Positions 7,659 to 16,642 are shown, numbered from the stretch's first letter. The stretch is 46,892 nt of DNA from Actinokineospora spheciospongiae (GCF_000564855.1 NZ_AYXG01000102.1:1-46892), one strand, 5' to 3'. Numbers and translations: made by a program. The notes: generated from the letters alone by a model not told the origin.

Positions 7659-8636
7659 TCAGCCGCCGGGAGGGGGCTCGGTGGTCGAGGTGGGGGCGGT
7701 GGTGGAGGGGGCCGGGACGTCCGCGCCGCGCACGCTGTTGGTGATCGGGGCGAGCCCGCCGCCGCCGGGGAGCTTCGCGCCGACCTTGCAGTCGACCTTG
7801 CGGGAGCCCGCCGCCCAGCTCTCGGGCTTGAGGGTGTCGGAGTAGAGGGTCAGCTTCTTCGCGGCCAGGTCGGCCCCGCCGGTGTAGGCCGCGCTGACCT
7901 GGTTGCACAGCTCGACGGCCTTCTCGGTCTGCTGGTCCTCGGTCGGGTAGTCGGCCGGGAACGCCGCGGCCAGGTCGACGTTGCCGACGATCTCGAACGC
8001 GTGCTCCTCGGCGCAGTCGATCGGGTCGCCGATCTTCTGGTCCACCAGGGCCAGGCAGGTGCCGGGGGTGTGCACGTCGGACTGGTCGCTGCGGGCGGCG
8101 GTGCCCTCGTTGGGGGTCAGCGCACCGGACGGGGCGACGGTCTGCACGCCGCAGCGCAACTTCCGGTCACCGTCCGCCCACTGGGTGTCACTGGGCTTGA
8201 GCGCGTTCACCGTGTACTTCCCGAACGGGTCCAGCTTGCCGCCCAGGTAGGTGGTGGCGCCGGGGGTGCACTTGGTCTCGGCGATCTCCTGCCAGGTCGC
8301 CGTGTCCGGCACCGGGGCGTTCTCCGGGTGGTCGGCGGTGATGTCGACCGTGCTGGTCACCTCGAACAGGTGCGGCCGGGCGCAGTCGACGATCTTGATG
8401 TCCTGCCCGTCCGGGGGCGTCCAGTCCAGGCAGCTACCGGTCGGCGCCTCGAACGCGGCCTCGCGCTCCTGCTCCGCCGCGGTCACCCCGCCGCCGGTCG
8501 CGACCGGCCAGGAGAACAGCATGCTCAGGACCAGGAGCAGCAGCGAACCGGCCAGGGCCCCGACCATCAGCAGCCGAGTCCTCGCCGTTTTGTCATCCGA
8601 CCGAAACCAGTCGCCGCTCGCGAGCATCACACCCAT
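7659..8636 (-). CDS. Septum formation family membrane protein
   Basis: 325-residue membrane-anchored protein. One transmembrane helix (about residues 22-45) is followed by an extracytoplasmic region with two similar domains of about 110 residues. Each starts with a Cys-containing segment and an acidic/His motif: CLDWTPPDGQDIKIVDCARPHLFEV, then TCLALVDQKIGDPIDC followed by AEEHAFEIVG. Both match the Septum_form pattern. The C-terminal tail is Pro/Thr/Ser-rich. The name comes from the domain family; a direct role in division is not shown. It forms an operon with the downstream metallopeptidase. A further ATG at 8627 is possible. Confidence 0.85.
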   Translation of the reverse strand: MGVMLASGDWFRSDDKTARTRLLMVGALAGSLLLLVLSMLFSWPVATGGGVTAAEQEREAAFEAPTGSCLDWTPPDGQDIKIVDCARPHLFEVTSTVDITADHPENAPVPDTATWQEIAETKCTPGATTYLGGKLDPFGKYTVNALKPSDTQWADGDRKLRCGVQTVAPSGALTPNEGTAARSDQSDVHTPGTCLALVDQKIGDPIDCAEEHAFEIVGNVDLAAAFPADYPTEDQQTEKAVELCNQVSAAYTGGADLAAKKLTLYSDTLKPESWAAGSRKVDCKVGAKLPGGGGLAPITNSVRGADVPAPSTTAPTSTTEPPPGG

Positions 8637-8759
8637 GATGCCGTGTCCGGCCCCCGGACGCGGTCACCGACCCCGGGAGAAGGCGAATCAGGTTGCGATC
8701 GGGACAATCATCCGACGTCAGCGGGCTCGGGTCGGTACTCTTCGCGCCGGGAGTGGTTC

Positions 8760-9410
8760 ATGACTGACAACGACAAGCCAGACAACTCGGGCACGCCGCA
8801 GGGCTCCACGCCGGAGCGGGCGAATCCCGAGGTCAACGACGGTTCCGCCCGGCCGGGGCAGCAGGCGGGGCCGCCGCCGGTGCCCGGGCGAAAGCGGGGC
8901 AGCGTCAACTTCCAGGACGCCTCGACCACGGCGCCGCGCGAGCCCACCCTGGGCGAGCAGCGCGCCCGCCGCGACGCGCTGCGCCGCGAGCGGGAGGCGG
9001 AGCTGGCCGAGTACGAGGAGGCCGAGCGCAAGCGCAAGCTGCGCAAGCGCGTCCTCATCGGCGCGGGCGTCACCGTCGGCGTGGTGGCCGTGGTCGCGGT
9101 CATCTACGCGGCGGCCACCCCGGACGAGGTGACCGCCACCTGCACGTCCAACGGTGTGGTCGTCGACGACGACTACTGCGACCCCGCCTACGCCTCCGCC
9201 CACAACGGGTACTCCAGCGGCGGCTTCATCTACATCGGCGGCAGCTCCTACCGGTACAACTACGGCGGCACCGGCAGGGTCGGCCAACCGGTCAGCGGCG
9301 GCAGCTACACCGCGCCCTCGGGCAACACGTCGGTGAAGACCGCCTCCGGCAAGTCGGTGCAGCGCGGCGGCCTCGGGGTCGGCGGCAGCGGGAAGAGTTC
9401 GGGTAGCTGA
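8760..9410 (+). CDS. Membrane-anchored protein of a YjfM/DUF1190-like type
   Basis: 216-residue protein with an acidic, Pro-rich cytoplasmic N-terminus, a charged Arg/Glu-rich helix at about 64-100 (coiled-coil-like), one transmembrane helix at about 100-120, and an external Gly/Ser/Tyr-rich tail with two Cys (TCTSNGVVVDDDYCDP). The end, SVQRGGLG, resembles the RGGFG end of E. coli YgiB/YjfM. Its position before a GSP_synth gene and a DUF350 gene matches the yjfM-yjfC-yjfL arrangement. Homology to DUF1190 is inferred from layout and tail, not demonstrated. The start ATG has GGGAGTGG upstream. Confidence 0.68.
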   Translation: MTDNDKPDNSGTPQGSTPERANPEVNDGSARPGQQAGPPPVPGRKRGSVNFQDASTTAPREPTLGEQRARRDALRREREAELAEYEEAERKRKLRKRVLIGAGVTVGVVAVVAVIYAAATPDEVTATCTSNGVVVDDDYCDPAYASAHNGYSSGGFIYIGGSSYRYNYGGTGRVGQPVSGGSYTAPSGNTSVKTASGKSVQRGGLGVGGSGKSSGS

Positions 9411-9411
9411 G

Positions 9412-10578
9412 GTGCGCAGAGAACGCTCCACCCCCCGCCCGGACTGGCGCGAGAAGATCGAGTCGCAGGGCCTGGTCTTCGGCAGCCCCGCCCGCTACGG
9501 CGGCGGCGGCCAGCGCCCGTACTGGGACGAGTCGGTCCACTACGTGTTCGACATGGACGAGGTCCTGTCCATCGAGGCCGACGTGGAACTGCTGCACTCG
9601 ATGTGCCTGGAGGCCGTCGACAACATCGTGCTGACCGAGCGCTACCGCGACTTCGGCATCCCGGAGTGGACCTGGCCGAAGATCGCAGAGTCCTGGAAGC
9701 GCGCCGACCCGCACGTCTACGGCCGCTTCGACCTGCGCTATGACGGTTCCGGCCCGGCCAGGCTGCTGGAGTACAACGCCGACACCCCCACCTCCCTGCT
9801 GGAGGCGGCGATCGTGCAGTGGTACTGGAAGACCGACGTGTACCCCGACGACGACCAGTGGAACTCCATCCACGAGAAGCTCGTCGAGCGCTGGGCCGAG
9901 GTGGCCGACAAGCTGCCGTCGAACGAGCTGCACTTCACCTGGTCGCAGTCGGACCCCAGCGGTGAGGACCACATCACCACCGCCTACCTGCAGGAGACCG
10001 CCGCCGAGGCGGGCATGGACACCATCGGCCTGGCCATCGAGGAGATCGGCTGGGACCCGGTGCTGCTGCGGTTCGTCGACCTGCGCGAGGCGCCGATGAA
10101 CACGGTGATGAAGTTGTACCCGTGGGAGTGGATCGTCGACGAGGAGTTCGGCAAGCGGGTCGCGGAGTCGCAGCCGAAGACGCTCTGGGTCGAGCCGCTG
10201 TGGAAGATGCTGCTGTCGAACAAAGCGATCCTCGCGGTGCTGTGGGAGATGTACCCCGGGCACCCGAACCTGCTCCCGGCGTTCCTCGACCAGCCCGGCC
10301 TGCTCACCGAGTACGTGCGCAAGCCCCGGCTGGGCCGCGAGGGCGCCAACATCCAGATCGTGGCCCCCGGCTACGAGACCCAGACCAGCGGTGTCTACGG
10401 CCAGGAGGGGTACGTCTACCAGGCCTTCGACCCGCTGCCGGACTTCGACGGGTACCGGCCCGCGCTCGGGGCCTGGATCGTCGGCGACCACGCGGCGGGC
10501 CTGGGCATCCGGGAGACCGCGGGCCTGGTGACCGACGACGGCGCGGCATTCGTCCCGCACCGGATTCCCCAGGCATGA
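9412..10578 (+). CDS. Glutathionylspermidine synthase family ATP-grasp protein (YgiC/YjfC type)
   Basis: 388 residues, close to the 386 of E. coli YgiC, with collinear motifs: RPDWREK near the start, PYWDE, LEYNADTPTSLLEA (about 119-132), LYPWEWIVDEEFG, the ATP-grasp segment KPRLGREGANIQIV (about 304-317), and WIVGDHAAGLGIRE near the end. The family is the C-terminal amide-bond synthetase domain of glutathionylspermidine synthase without the amidase half. This phylum uses mycothiol rather than glutathione, so the acceptor and donor are unknown; a peptide-amine ligation is the family inference. GTG starts one base after the previous stop, indicating coupling with the YjfM-like gene. Confidence 0.92.
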   Translation: MRRERSTPRPDWREKIESQGLVFGSPARYGGGGQRPYWDESVHYVFDMDEVLSIEADVELLHSMCLEAVDNIVLTERYRDFGIPEWTWPKIAESWKRADPHVYGRFDLRYDGSGPARLLEYNADTPTSLLEAAIVQWYWKTDVYPDDDQWNSIHEKLVERWAEVADKLPSNELHFTWSQSDPSGEDHITTAYLQETAAEAGMDTIGLAIEEIGWDPVLLRFVDLREAPMNTVMKLYPWEWIVDEEFGKRVAESQPKTLWVEPLWKMLLSNKAILAVLWEMYPGHPNLLPAFLDQPGLLTEYVRKPRLGREGANIQIVAPGYETQTSGVYGQEGYVYQAFDPLPDFDGYRPALGAWIVGDHAAGLGIRETAGLVTDDGAAFVPHRIPQA

Positions 10579-10603
10579 CCAGTAGGAAGCTCATGGAGGA
10601 CGT

Positions 10604-11104
10604 GTGACCATTCACCTCGCCGCGGTGTCGAACATCGCCCTGCCCGACGGTTTCGGCTCCAGCCTGGGCAGAGGCATCGGCGCGATCGTCCTCTACGCGA
10701 TCGTGGGCCTGGTGCTCATGCTGCTCGGGTTCTACGCCATCGACTGGACCACCCCGGGCAAGCTGTCCGCCCTGGTCCGCGACGGCAGGCCGAACGCCGT
10801 CATCGTCACCGCGTCCGGAATGCTGTCGATGGCGTTCATCATCGTGGTCGCCATCCTGTTCTCCTCCAGCGACCTGACCGCGGGCTTGATCACCTCGGTG
10901 GTCTACGGCCTGGTCGGCATCGTCGCCCAGGTCCTGGCGGTGCGGACCCTGGAGTGGGTGACCAAGCTCGACGTCGGCGCCACCATCGAGGAGACCAGGT
11001 TCGCGCCCGCCAGCGTCGTCGTCGCCGCGGTGCACCTGGCCCTGGGCATGATCGTCGCGGTGGCCATCTCCGACTTCGGTGCCCTGATCAGCGCCAACAC
11101 CTGA
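10604..11104 (+). CDS. DUF350 membrane protein (YjfL type)
   Basis: 166-residue membrane protein with four predicted helices (about 25-47, 62-84, 91-115 and 138-160), matching two tandem DUF350 units. Characteristic segments are LLMLLGFYAIDWTTPGKL and GLITSVVYGLVGIVAQVLAV. DUF350 genes recurrently pair with GSP_synth genes, as here, so the product probably forms a membrane complex with the two upstream proteins. No transported or modified substrate is known. Starts with GTG 25 nt after the ligase stop, with GGAGG upstream, and is followed by a strong terminator. Confidence 0.88.
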   Translation: MTIHLAAVSNIALPDGFGSSLGRGIGAIVLYAIVGLVLMLLGFYAIDWTTPGKLSALVRDGRPNAVIVTASGMLSMAFIIVVAILFSSSDLTAGLITSVVYGLVGIVAQVLAVRTLEWVTKLDVGATIEETRFAPASVVVAAVHLALGMIVAVAISDFGALISANT

Positions 11105-11112
11105 TCCGCTGT

Positions 11113-11153
11113 GCACGGGGGGCCGGGAGCGACGCGCTCCCGGCCCCCCGTGC
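11113..11153 (+). terminator. Strong terminator hairpin of the YjfM-like operon
   Basis: Perfect 18-bp stem (GCACGGGGGGCCGGGAGC and its complement) with a 5-nt loop, 9 nt after the DUF350 stop. It separates this operon from serS. Confidence 0.85.
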
Positions 11154-11197
11154 TATCCGGTCGAAGCTCCCCGGTGCGGCGGGCTAGGCTCGTCCGC

Positions 11198-12457
11198 GTG
11201 ATTGACCTCAAGGTTCTGCGCGAAGACCCGGAGATCGCGCGCGCCTCGCAGCGGGCGCGCGGGGAGGACCCGGCGGCGATCGACGCGCTGCTGGCCGTCG
11301 ACGAGCGGCGGCGGTCCGCGATCTCCCGCGCGGACAACCTGCGGGCGGAGCAGAAGCTCTTCGGCAAGCAGGTGGGCAGGGCCAGGGGCGAGGAGCGCGA
11401 GGCGCTGCTGGCCAAGGGCAAGGAGATCTCCGCCGAGGTCAAGGCCGCCGAGGCCGAGCAGGGCGAGGCGGCCAGGGCCTTCGACGCGGCGCACCGGGCG
11501 CTGCCGAACCTGGTGGACCCGGCCGCCCCCGTCGGCGGCGAGGACGACTACACCGTCCTGGAGCACGTCGGCACCCCCCGCGAGTTCGACTTCGAACCGC
11601 TCGACCACCTGGACCTGGGCCTCAAGCTGGGCGCGCTCGACATGGAGCGCGGCGCCAAGGTGTCCGGCTCGCGGTTCTACTTCCTCACCGGGGTGGGCGC
11701 CCAGTTGCAGCTCGCCCTGCTGAACATGGCCGCCGCGCAGGCGACCGCGGCCGGGTTCACCCTGATGGTGCCCCCGGTGCTGGTGCGCCCGGAGATCATG
11801 GCGGGCACCGGCTTCCTCGGCGCGCACGAGGACGAGATCTACCGCCTCAAGGAGGACGACCTCTTCCTGGTCGGCACCTCGGAGGTGGCCCTGGCCGGCT
11901 ACCACGCCGACGAGATCATCGACCTGACCGGCGGCCCCAGGCGCTACGCGGGCTGGTCGACCTGCTTCCGCCGCGAGGCGGGCTCCTACGGCAAGGACAC
12001 CCGCGGCATCATCCGGGTCCACCAGTTCGACAAGATCGAGATGTTCTCCTACTGCCGCCCCGAGGACGCCGACGCCGAGCACCAGCGCCTCCTGACCTGG
12101 GAGAAGGAGATGCTGGCGAAGATCGAGGTCCCCTACCGGGTCATCGACACCGCCACCGGCGACCTGGGCACCAGCGCCGCCCGCAAGTTCGACTGCGAGG
12201 CGTGGGTGCCGACGCAGCAGGCCTACCGCGAACTGACCTCGACCTCCAACTGCACCACCTTCCAGGCCCGCCGCCTGTCGGTGCGCTACCGGGACGACAA
12301 CGGCAAGCCGCAGACCGCCGCCACCCTCAACGGCACCCTGGCCACCACCCGCTGGATCGTGGCCATCCTGGAGAACCACCAGAACGCCGACGGCTCGGTC
12401 ACCGTCCCCGCCGCGCTGCGCCCGTTCCTCGGCCTGGACGTCCTCCAGCCCAGGTGA
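11198..12457 (+). CDS. serS: Serine--tRNA ligase
   Basis: 419-residue class II aminoacyl-tRNA synthetase that charges tRNA-Ser (and tRNA-Sec) with serine in the cytosol. The N-terminal coiled-coil arm (about residues 30-100, rich in Lys/Glu/Arg/Ala) binds the tRNA variable arm. Motif 2 is [14 protein letters not shown], followed by [12 protein letters not shown]; motif 3 is [18 protein letters not shown]. Length is standard. The frame is open upstream through the terminator, but GTG at 11198 gives the canonical [13 protein letters not shown]-terminus. A small gene overlaps its stop (GTGA). Confidence 0.98.
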   Translation: MIDLKVLREDPEIARASQRARGEDPAAIDALLAVDERRRSAISRADNLRAEQKLFGKQVGRARGEEREALLAKGKEISAEVKAAEAEQGEAARAFDAAHRALPNLVDPAAPVGGEDDYTVLEHVGTPREFDFEPLDHLDLGLKLGALDMERGAKVSGSRFYFLTGVGAQLQLALLNMAAAQATAAGFTLMVPPVLVRPEIMAGTGFLGAHEDEIYRLKEDDLFLVGTSEVALAGYHADEIIDLTGGPRRYAGWSTCFRREAGSYGKDTRGIIRVHQFDKIEMFSYCRPEDADAEHQRLLTWEKEMLAKIEVPYRVIDTATGDLGTSAARKFDCEAWVPTQQAYRELTSTSNCTTFQARRLSVRYRDDNGKPQTAATLNGTLATTRWIVAILENHQNADGSVTVPAALRPFLGLDVLQPR

Positions 12458-12702
12458 CCCCACTCGCCCGCCGCCTCGCCGTCAAGTTCGGCCGACTGGT
12501 CCTCGACCGGAGTTCGCTGGACTCCATCCGGGAAGACCTGGAAGCGGAGCTGGCGGCCGGTGTCGACCGCCAACTGCTGATCGACGTCCACATGGAACTC
12601 CTGCGCGGATTCCAGCGCGACGGCGACGAAGAAGCGCACGACCTGACGGCGGAAGCACTCGACGTCCTCACCGACTGGGTCGGCGCCCACTACCGGATCT
12701 GA
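12454..12702 (+). CDS. Small hypothetical protein coupled to serS
   Basis: 82-residue protein of unknown function, likely mainly helical with many acidic residues ([45 protein letters not shown]). No signal peptide or membrane helix. Its GTG overlaps the serS stop as GTGA, which supports translation by coupling and is the main reason to call it. Too short to be found on statistics alone. The region after its stop holds a fragment of an lhgO-like gene on the other strand. Confidence 0.6.
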   Translation: MTPLARRLAVKFGRLVLDRSSLDSIREDLEAELAAGVDRQLLIDVHMELLRGFQRDGDEEAHDLTAEALDVLTDWVGAHYRI

Positions 12703-12711
12703 CCCGGTCAG

Positions 12712-12752
12712 GATGTCGTCCTCGCCGACCACGGGCACCAGCTTCACCAGGG
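12712..12752 (-). pseudogene. Remnant of an lhgO-like coding sequence
   Basis: These 41 bases match 13423-13463 inside intact lhgO at 37 of 41 positions in the same orientation. On the minus strand they read KLVPVVGEDDI against KLVPAVGEDDI in LhgO. The four differences include synonymous changes, so the fragment appears to come from a diverged lhgO-type gene rather than a recent copy. Sequence on both sides differs. It lies between the serS-coupled gene and the unknown 166-residue gene. Confidence 0.6.
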
Positions 12753-12758
12753 GGTGGC

Positions 12759-13259
12759 TTGAACGAAACGCCGAGGTTCGGGGCGGCGAGCCTGTTGTCG
12801 CTGGCCGCGGAGGAGGACGCGGGCGACTGGGTCCGCCGCGCGCAGATCGAGTCCGGACGCATGTCCTGGACCCTGGGGCCGGTCGCGGACCTGTTCTGGA
12901 TGCTGGTCGAGGAAGCCCGGCCCCTCTTGGTGGACTTGGTCCACGAGGAAGTGACCTACGCGGCCGACCACGGTGGGTTCCTGGCGCCGATCAGCGAAAT
13001 GAGCCTCGCAGGCCGCGTCTTCTTCGATCTGGTGGTGCCCGACCTCAGGTCGGGTGCCCTTCCCGGTGGAGTCGCTTTTCGTTGCCTGGCGATCTGGGAA
13101 CTCGTGCTCAGGGAGAGCAAGGACCGGTTGTGGCTGGACGTCATCCTCTCGGAAGTGCTTGAGCCGTTGAGCAGATCTGGTTTGCAGGAGAAAGCGGAAG
13201 CGCTGCACCCCCGGTTGTGGATCACCGTGGACGAGTGCGATCGGCGGCTCAACCCCTGA
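12759..13259 (+). CDS. Hypothetical protein
   Basis: 166-residue soluble protein that I do not recognise. It has no signal peptide or membrane helix. It is mixed, mostly helical, with many Trp/Leu/Glu residues (LGPVADLFWMLVEEARPLLV, CLAIWELVLRESKDRLWL). It looks lower in GC than its neighbours, especially in the last 200 bases, a possible sign of transfer. Start is TTG at 12759 after AGGGGGTGG. Its 3' end overlaps the convergent lhgO stop by 11 bases. It sits between two copies of a 41-bp lhgO segment. Confidence 0.62.
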   Translation: MNETPRFGAASLLSLAAEEDAGDWVRRAQIESGRMSWTLGPVADLFWMLVEEARPLLVDLVHEEVTYAADHGGFLAPISEMSLAGRVFFDLVVPDLRSGALPGGVAFRCLAIWELVLRESKDRLWLDVILSEVLEPLSRSGLQEKAEALHPRLWITVDECDRRLNP

Positions 13260-14433
13260 GCTGGTCGGCGATGTGCCTGCCGATCTCCAGGGCGCAGGTC
13301 GCCGCGGGGGAGGGGGCGTTGAGGACGTGGACCTGGTTCGGGGCCTCCTCGATGAGGAAGTCCTGGAGCAGGGTCCCGTCCGGCAGCAGCGCCTGCGCCC
13401 GCACCCCCGCCCCCGACGGCACGATGTCGTCCTCCCCGACCGCGGGCACCAGTTTCGCCAGGGAAGCGGCGAAGCGGCGGCGCGACAGCGAGCGCAGCAC
13501 CTCGTCCACCCCGGTCGGGTACGCGTACTTGCGGGCCAGGGCCCAGGTGCCGGGGAAGCGGACCGTCTCCGCGACGTCCGCGGCCGACACGTCCCGCCAC
13601 CGGTAGCCCTCGCGCTTCAATGCCAGCACCGCGTTGGGTCCGGCGTGCACGCTGCCGTCGAGCATCCGCGTCAGGTGCACGCCCAGGAACGGCAGCGTCG
13701 CGTCCGGCACCGGGTAGATGAGCCCCCGCACCAGCGACGCGCGGGACGGCTTCAGTTCGTAGTACTCCCCGCGGAACGGGACGATCCGCGCACGCGGCCG
13801 CAGTCCCGCCATCCGGGCGATCCGGTCGCTGTGCAGGCCCGCGCAGTTCACCAGCGTGGACGCGCGCAGCACCTCCGTCCCCGTGGCCACCTCGACCCCG
13901 CCCGCCGAGCCCGCGCGGATGCCCAGGACCGGGGTGGACAGGCGCAGGTCCGCCCCCGCCCGTTCCAGCTCGCCGACCATGGCGGCGCAGACGGCCGGGA
14001 AGTCGATGATGCCGGTGCTGTCCACCCGCAGCGCCGCCACGCAGGCGACCTCCGGTTCGTGCTCGCGGGCCTCCGCCGCCGAGATCACCCGAACCGGAAC
14101 GCCGTTGGCCTCGGCCCGCTCCGCGAGCACCCGCAGCGCGGGCAGTTGGGACTCCTCGGTGGCCACGACGAGCTTGCCGCACCGCTGGAACGGCACGCCG
14201 TGCTCGCGGGCGTACTCGGCCATCGACCTGTTGCCCGCCACCGACATGCGGGCCTTCACCGAACCGGGCGCGTAGTACAGCCCGGCGTGCACGACGTTGG
14301 AGTTGTGCCCGGTCTGGTGGGCGGCCCAGCGCGGTTCCTTCTCCAGCACGGTCACCGAACGGCCACGCGCGGTCAGCTCCCTGGCCGTCGCCAACCCGAG
14401 GATTCCGCCACCGACCACCAGCACATCTCGCAC
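13249..14433 (-). CDS. lhgO: L-2-hydroxyglutarate oxidase/dehydrogenase
   Basis: 394-residue FAD-dependent oxidoreductase of the DAO family, the standard LhgO length. The FAD motif VVGGGILGLATARELTARG is at residues 5-23, and HQTGHNSNVVHAGLYY (about 38-53) is highly characteristic of LhgO. RARIVPFRGEYYELKP and FLGVHLTRMLDGSVHAGPNA are further signatures. It oxidises L-2-hydroxyglutarate to 2-oxoglutarate, passing electrons to the membrane quinone pool in E. coli. ATG at 14433 begins directly with the Rossmann strand. It is divergent from the flippase gene. Confidence 0.93.
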   Translation of the reverse strand: MRDVLVVGGGILGLATARELTARGRSVTVLEKEPRWAAHQTGHNSNVVHAGLYYAPGSVKARMSVAGNRSMAEYAREHGVPFQRCGKLVVATEESQLPALRVLAERAEANGVPVRVISAAEAREHEPEVACVAALRVDSTGIIDFPAVCAAMVGELERAGADLRLSTPVLGIRAGSAGGVEVATGTEVLRASTLVNCAGLHSDRIARMAGLRPRARIVPFRGEYYELKPSRASLVRGLIYPVPDATLPFLGVHLTRMLDGSVHAGPNAVLALKREGYRWRDVSAADVAETVRFPGTWALARKYAYPTGVDEVLRSLSRRRFAASLAKLVPAVGEDDIVPSGAGVRAQALLPDGTLLQDFLIEEAPNQVHVLNAPSPAATCALEIGRHIADQLRG

Positions 14434-14475
14434 CCGGGCAGTTTAGGTGCTGCCCGCGTTCTCTACGGTTGCCCG

Positions 14476-15783
14476 GTGGCGCGACTCAAGAACCTCTTCG
14501 GCCCGGCCGTGCTGATGGCGGCGGGCCTGGGCGTCGTCGGCGTCGCCGGGTACGGGTTCATCGGCCTGACCGGGCACACCCTGCCCGCCGCCGACGCGGC
14601 GGCCCTGGCCAGCCTGTACCTGCTGGTCAACATCATCGGCCCCGGGCTGTTCGTGGCGCTGGAGCAGGAGACCAGCCGGGCCACCAGCGCCCGGCTGGCG
14701 GTCGGCGGCGAGCTGCGGCCGGTGGTCCGGCACGCGCTGCTGCACGGCCTGATCATGCTCGTGGCCGTCCTCGCGCTGCTGGGGGCGATCTCCCCGGTGC
14801 TCACGGCGCGGGCGCTCGGCGGGCAGTGGGGGCTCTTCGCGGCGGTGGTGCTCAGCGTGGTCACCTCCGCCGGGGTCTACCTGGTGCGCGGCCTGCTCGG
14901 CGGCAGGCAGCGGTTCCACGGCTACGCGGCCACCCTCGGCGTCGAGGGGGTCGCCCGGTTGCTGCCGTGCGCGGTGATCGCCGTCAGCGGCCCCGACGGG
15001 GTGCTCTACGCGCTCGCGTTCGCCGCCGGTTCGGGGTTCGGCGCGCTGGCCGGCCTGCCCGGGCTGCGGGCCAGGACCGTCGTCGACGTCCACCTCCCCG
15101 GTGAGGGCGGTGAACCGGAGGCGAGCACGTTCGGCAGCATGGGGCGGGGGCTGCTGCTGCTGGTCGTCGGCACGCTGCTGATGCAGCTCGTGGCGAACCT
15201 GGCACCCATCGTCGTCACCTCCCGCCTGGTGTCCGACCCGACCACCGCCCAGGCGTTCGCCTCGGCGTTCGTGCTGGTCCGGGTGCCGCTGTTCCTGTTC
15301 GCGCCGGTGCAGGCGATGCTGCTGCCCGGCATCACCCGGGCCGCCACCACCGGTGACACCGCCACCGTGTGGGCCCGGCTGCGGCTGGTCCTGCTGGCGG
15401 TCGCGGGCATCGGCGTGCCCGCCGCGGTCCTCTCCTTCACCGTGGGGCCACTGGCGGCGCGGGTGTTCTTCGGCGCCGAGGTGGACCTGGCGGGCGCGGT
15501 CGTCGGCCTGCTCGGCGTCGGCACGATCGCGCTGATGGTCGCCCAGGTCCTGCAACCCGGCCTGGTCGCCTTCGGCAGGCACCGGTACGTCACCGCCGCC
15601 TGGGTGCTGGGCGCGGTCGTGCTGGTCGGGCTGCTGTTCCTGCCCGGGGACCCGTTGCGCGCGGCCATCGCCGCCCAGCTCGCGGCCTCGGTCGCGGTGG
15701 TGGTGGTCATGGCCGTCGGGCTGTTCCGCGCGATCCGGGGCGGCACCCTCGCCACCCCGCCCGCGGTGCCCGTCGGCGGCTGA
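14476..15783 (+). CDS. Polysaccharide flippase of the MOP (Wzx-like) superfamily
   Basis: 435-residue membrane protein with about 12 hydrophobic helices, in the range for Wzx-type lipid-linked oligosaccharide flippases. The MATE/MOP-like pattern includes charged cytoplasmic loops (VALEQETSRATSARLAVGGE near 65-84) and helices separated by short turns. It should move a polyprenyl-linked glycan across the membrane. Being first in a run of glycosyltransferase genes fits that role. GTG at 14476 lies at the true N-terminal helix; the frame is open upstream only as antisense of lhgO. Only 42 nt separate it from lhgO, so its promoter must be short or overlapping. Confidence 0.85.
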   Translation: MARLKNLFGPAVLMAAGLGVVGVAGYGFIGLTGHTLPAADAAALASLYLLVNIIGPGLFVALEQETSRATSARLAVGGELRPVVRHALLHGLIMLVAVLALLGAISPVLTARALGGQWGLFAAVVLSVVTSAGVYLVRGLLGGRQRFHGYAATLGVEGVARLLPCAVIAVSGPDGVLYALAFAAGSGFGALAGLPGLRARTVVDVHLPGEGGEPEASTFGSMGRGLLLLVVGTLLMQLVANLAPIVVTSRLVSDPTTAQAFASAFVLVRVPLFLFAPVQAMLLPGITRAATTGDTATVWARLRLVLLAVAGIGVPAAVLSFTVGPLAARVFFGAEVDLAGAVVGLLGVGTIALMVAQVLQPGLVAFGRHRYVTAAWVLGAVVLVGLLFLPGDPLRAAIAAQLAASVAVVVVMAVGLFRAIRGGTLATPPAVPVGG

Positions 15784-15862
15784 GCCGCCATACCCGAGGG
15801 GCTCCCGGACCGGACCGAGGGTCCGCGCCGCGCTGGGTGGGCGTCCCATTACCCTGCAACGC

Positions 15863-16642
15863 GTGTCCGAGACAGTCGTGCCGGCTTCCGTCCGCGCACT
15901 CATCGTCGTCCCCGCGTGGAACGAGGAGCAGTCCGTCGGCGAGACCGTGCGCGAGATCCGCTCGGCCGTGCCGAGCATCCCCGTGCTCGTCGTCAGCGAC
16001 GGCTCCACCGACCGCACCGTCGAGCAGGCCAGGGCCGCGGGCGCGCTGGTCCTGGAGCTGCCCTACAACCTCGGTGTCGGCGGTGCCATGCGGGCGGGCT
16101 TCCGCTACGCCGTGCGCCACGGCTTCACCGCCGCCATCCAGGTCGACGCGGACGGCCAGCACAACCCGGCCGAGGTGCCGCAGCTCCTGACCGGGCTGGC
16201 CGAGGCCGACATCGTCATCGGTGCCCGGTTCGCCCAGGACGACGAGTACCGCGTGCGCGGCCCGCGCCGGTGGGCGATGGTCGTGCTGGCGAAGGTGCTG
16301 TCCTGGCTGGCCAAGACCAAGCTGACCGACGCCACCTCCGGCTTCAAGGTCACCGGCGGCCGGGCGCTGCCGCTGTTCGCCGAGCACTACCCGGTGGAGT
16401 ACCTCGGCGACACGATCGAATCGATGGTGATCGCGCTGCGCTCCGGCTGCACCGTCACCCAGCTCCCCGTGCGCATGCGCCCGCGCCGCGGCGGCAACCC
16501 CAGCCACCGCCCGTTCAAGTCGGCGATCTACCTGTTCCGCGCCTTCTTCGCGCTGCTGCTGGCGCTGATCCGGCGCTGGGACGTCTCGGTCAACACCGTT
16601 CCGCTGCCGACGCCGGTGGCCAGCGAAGGCGGGGTCGCCTGA
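15863..16642 (+). CDS. Family 2 glycosyltransferase, polyprenyl-phosphate sugar synthase type
   Basis: 259-residue GT-A enzyme resembling dolichyl/polyprenyl-phosphate mannose or glucose synthases. N-terminal LIVVPAWNEEQSVGETVREI; nucleotide/metal region VVSDGSTDRT and the DxD-type VDADGQHNP (about 97-105); LTDATSGFKVTGGRAL is typical of this group. No C-terminal membrane helix pair, only one hydrophobic stretch (LFRAFFALLLALI). It probably makes a polyprenyl-phosphate sugar donor at the inner leaflet. GTG start. It overlaps the following DUF2304 gene (ATGA), a common partner pair. Confidence 0.9.
   Translation: MSETVVPASVRALIVVPAWNEEQSVGETVREIRSAVPSIPVLVVSDGSTDRTVEQARAAGALVLELPYNLGVGGAMRAGFRYAVRHGFTAAIQVDADGQHNPAEVPQLLTGLAEADIVIGARFAQDDEYRVRGPRRWAMVVLAKVLSWLAKTKLTDATSGFKVTGGRALPLFAEHYPVEYLGDTIESMVIALRSGCTVTQLPVRMRPRRGGNPSHRPFKSAIYLFRAFFALLLALIRRWDVSVNTVPLPTPVASEGGVA

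Noticed and set aside
11105-11197. T-box or other riboswitch before serS
   Set aside because: Only the upstream operon's terminator is present; the leader is too short and no T-box core is seen.
12713-13162. Plus-strand frame beginning MSSSPTTGTSF
   Set aside because: Its start is antisense of the lhgO fragment and its body is out of frame with the better 166-residue gene.
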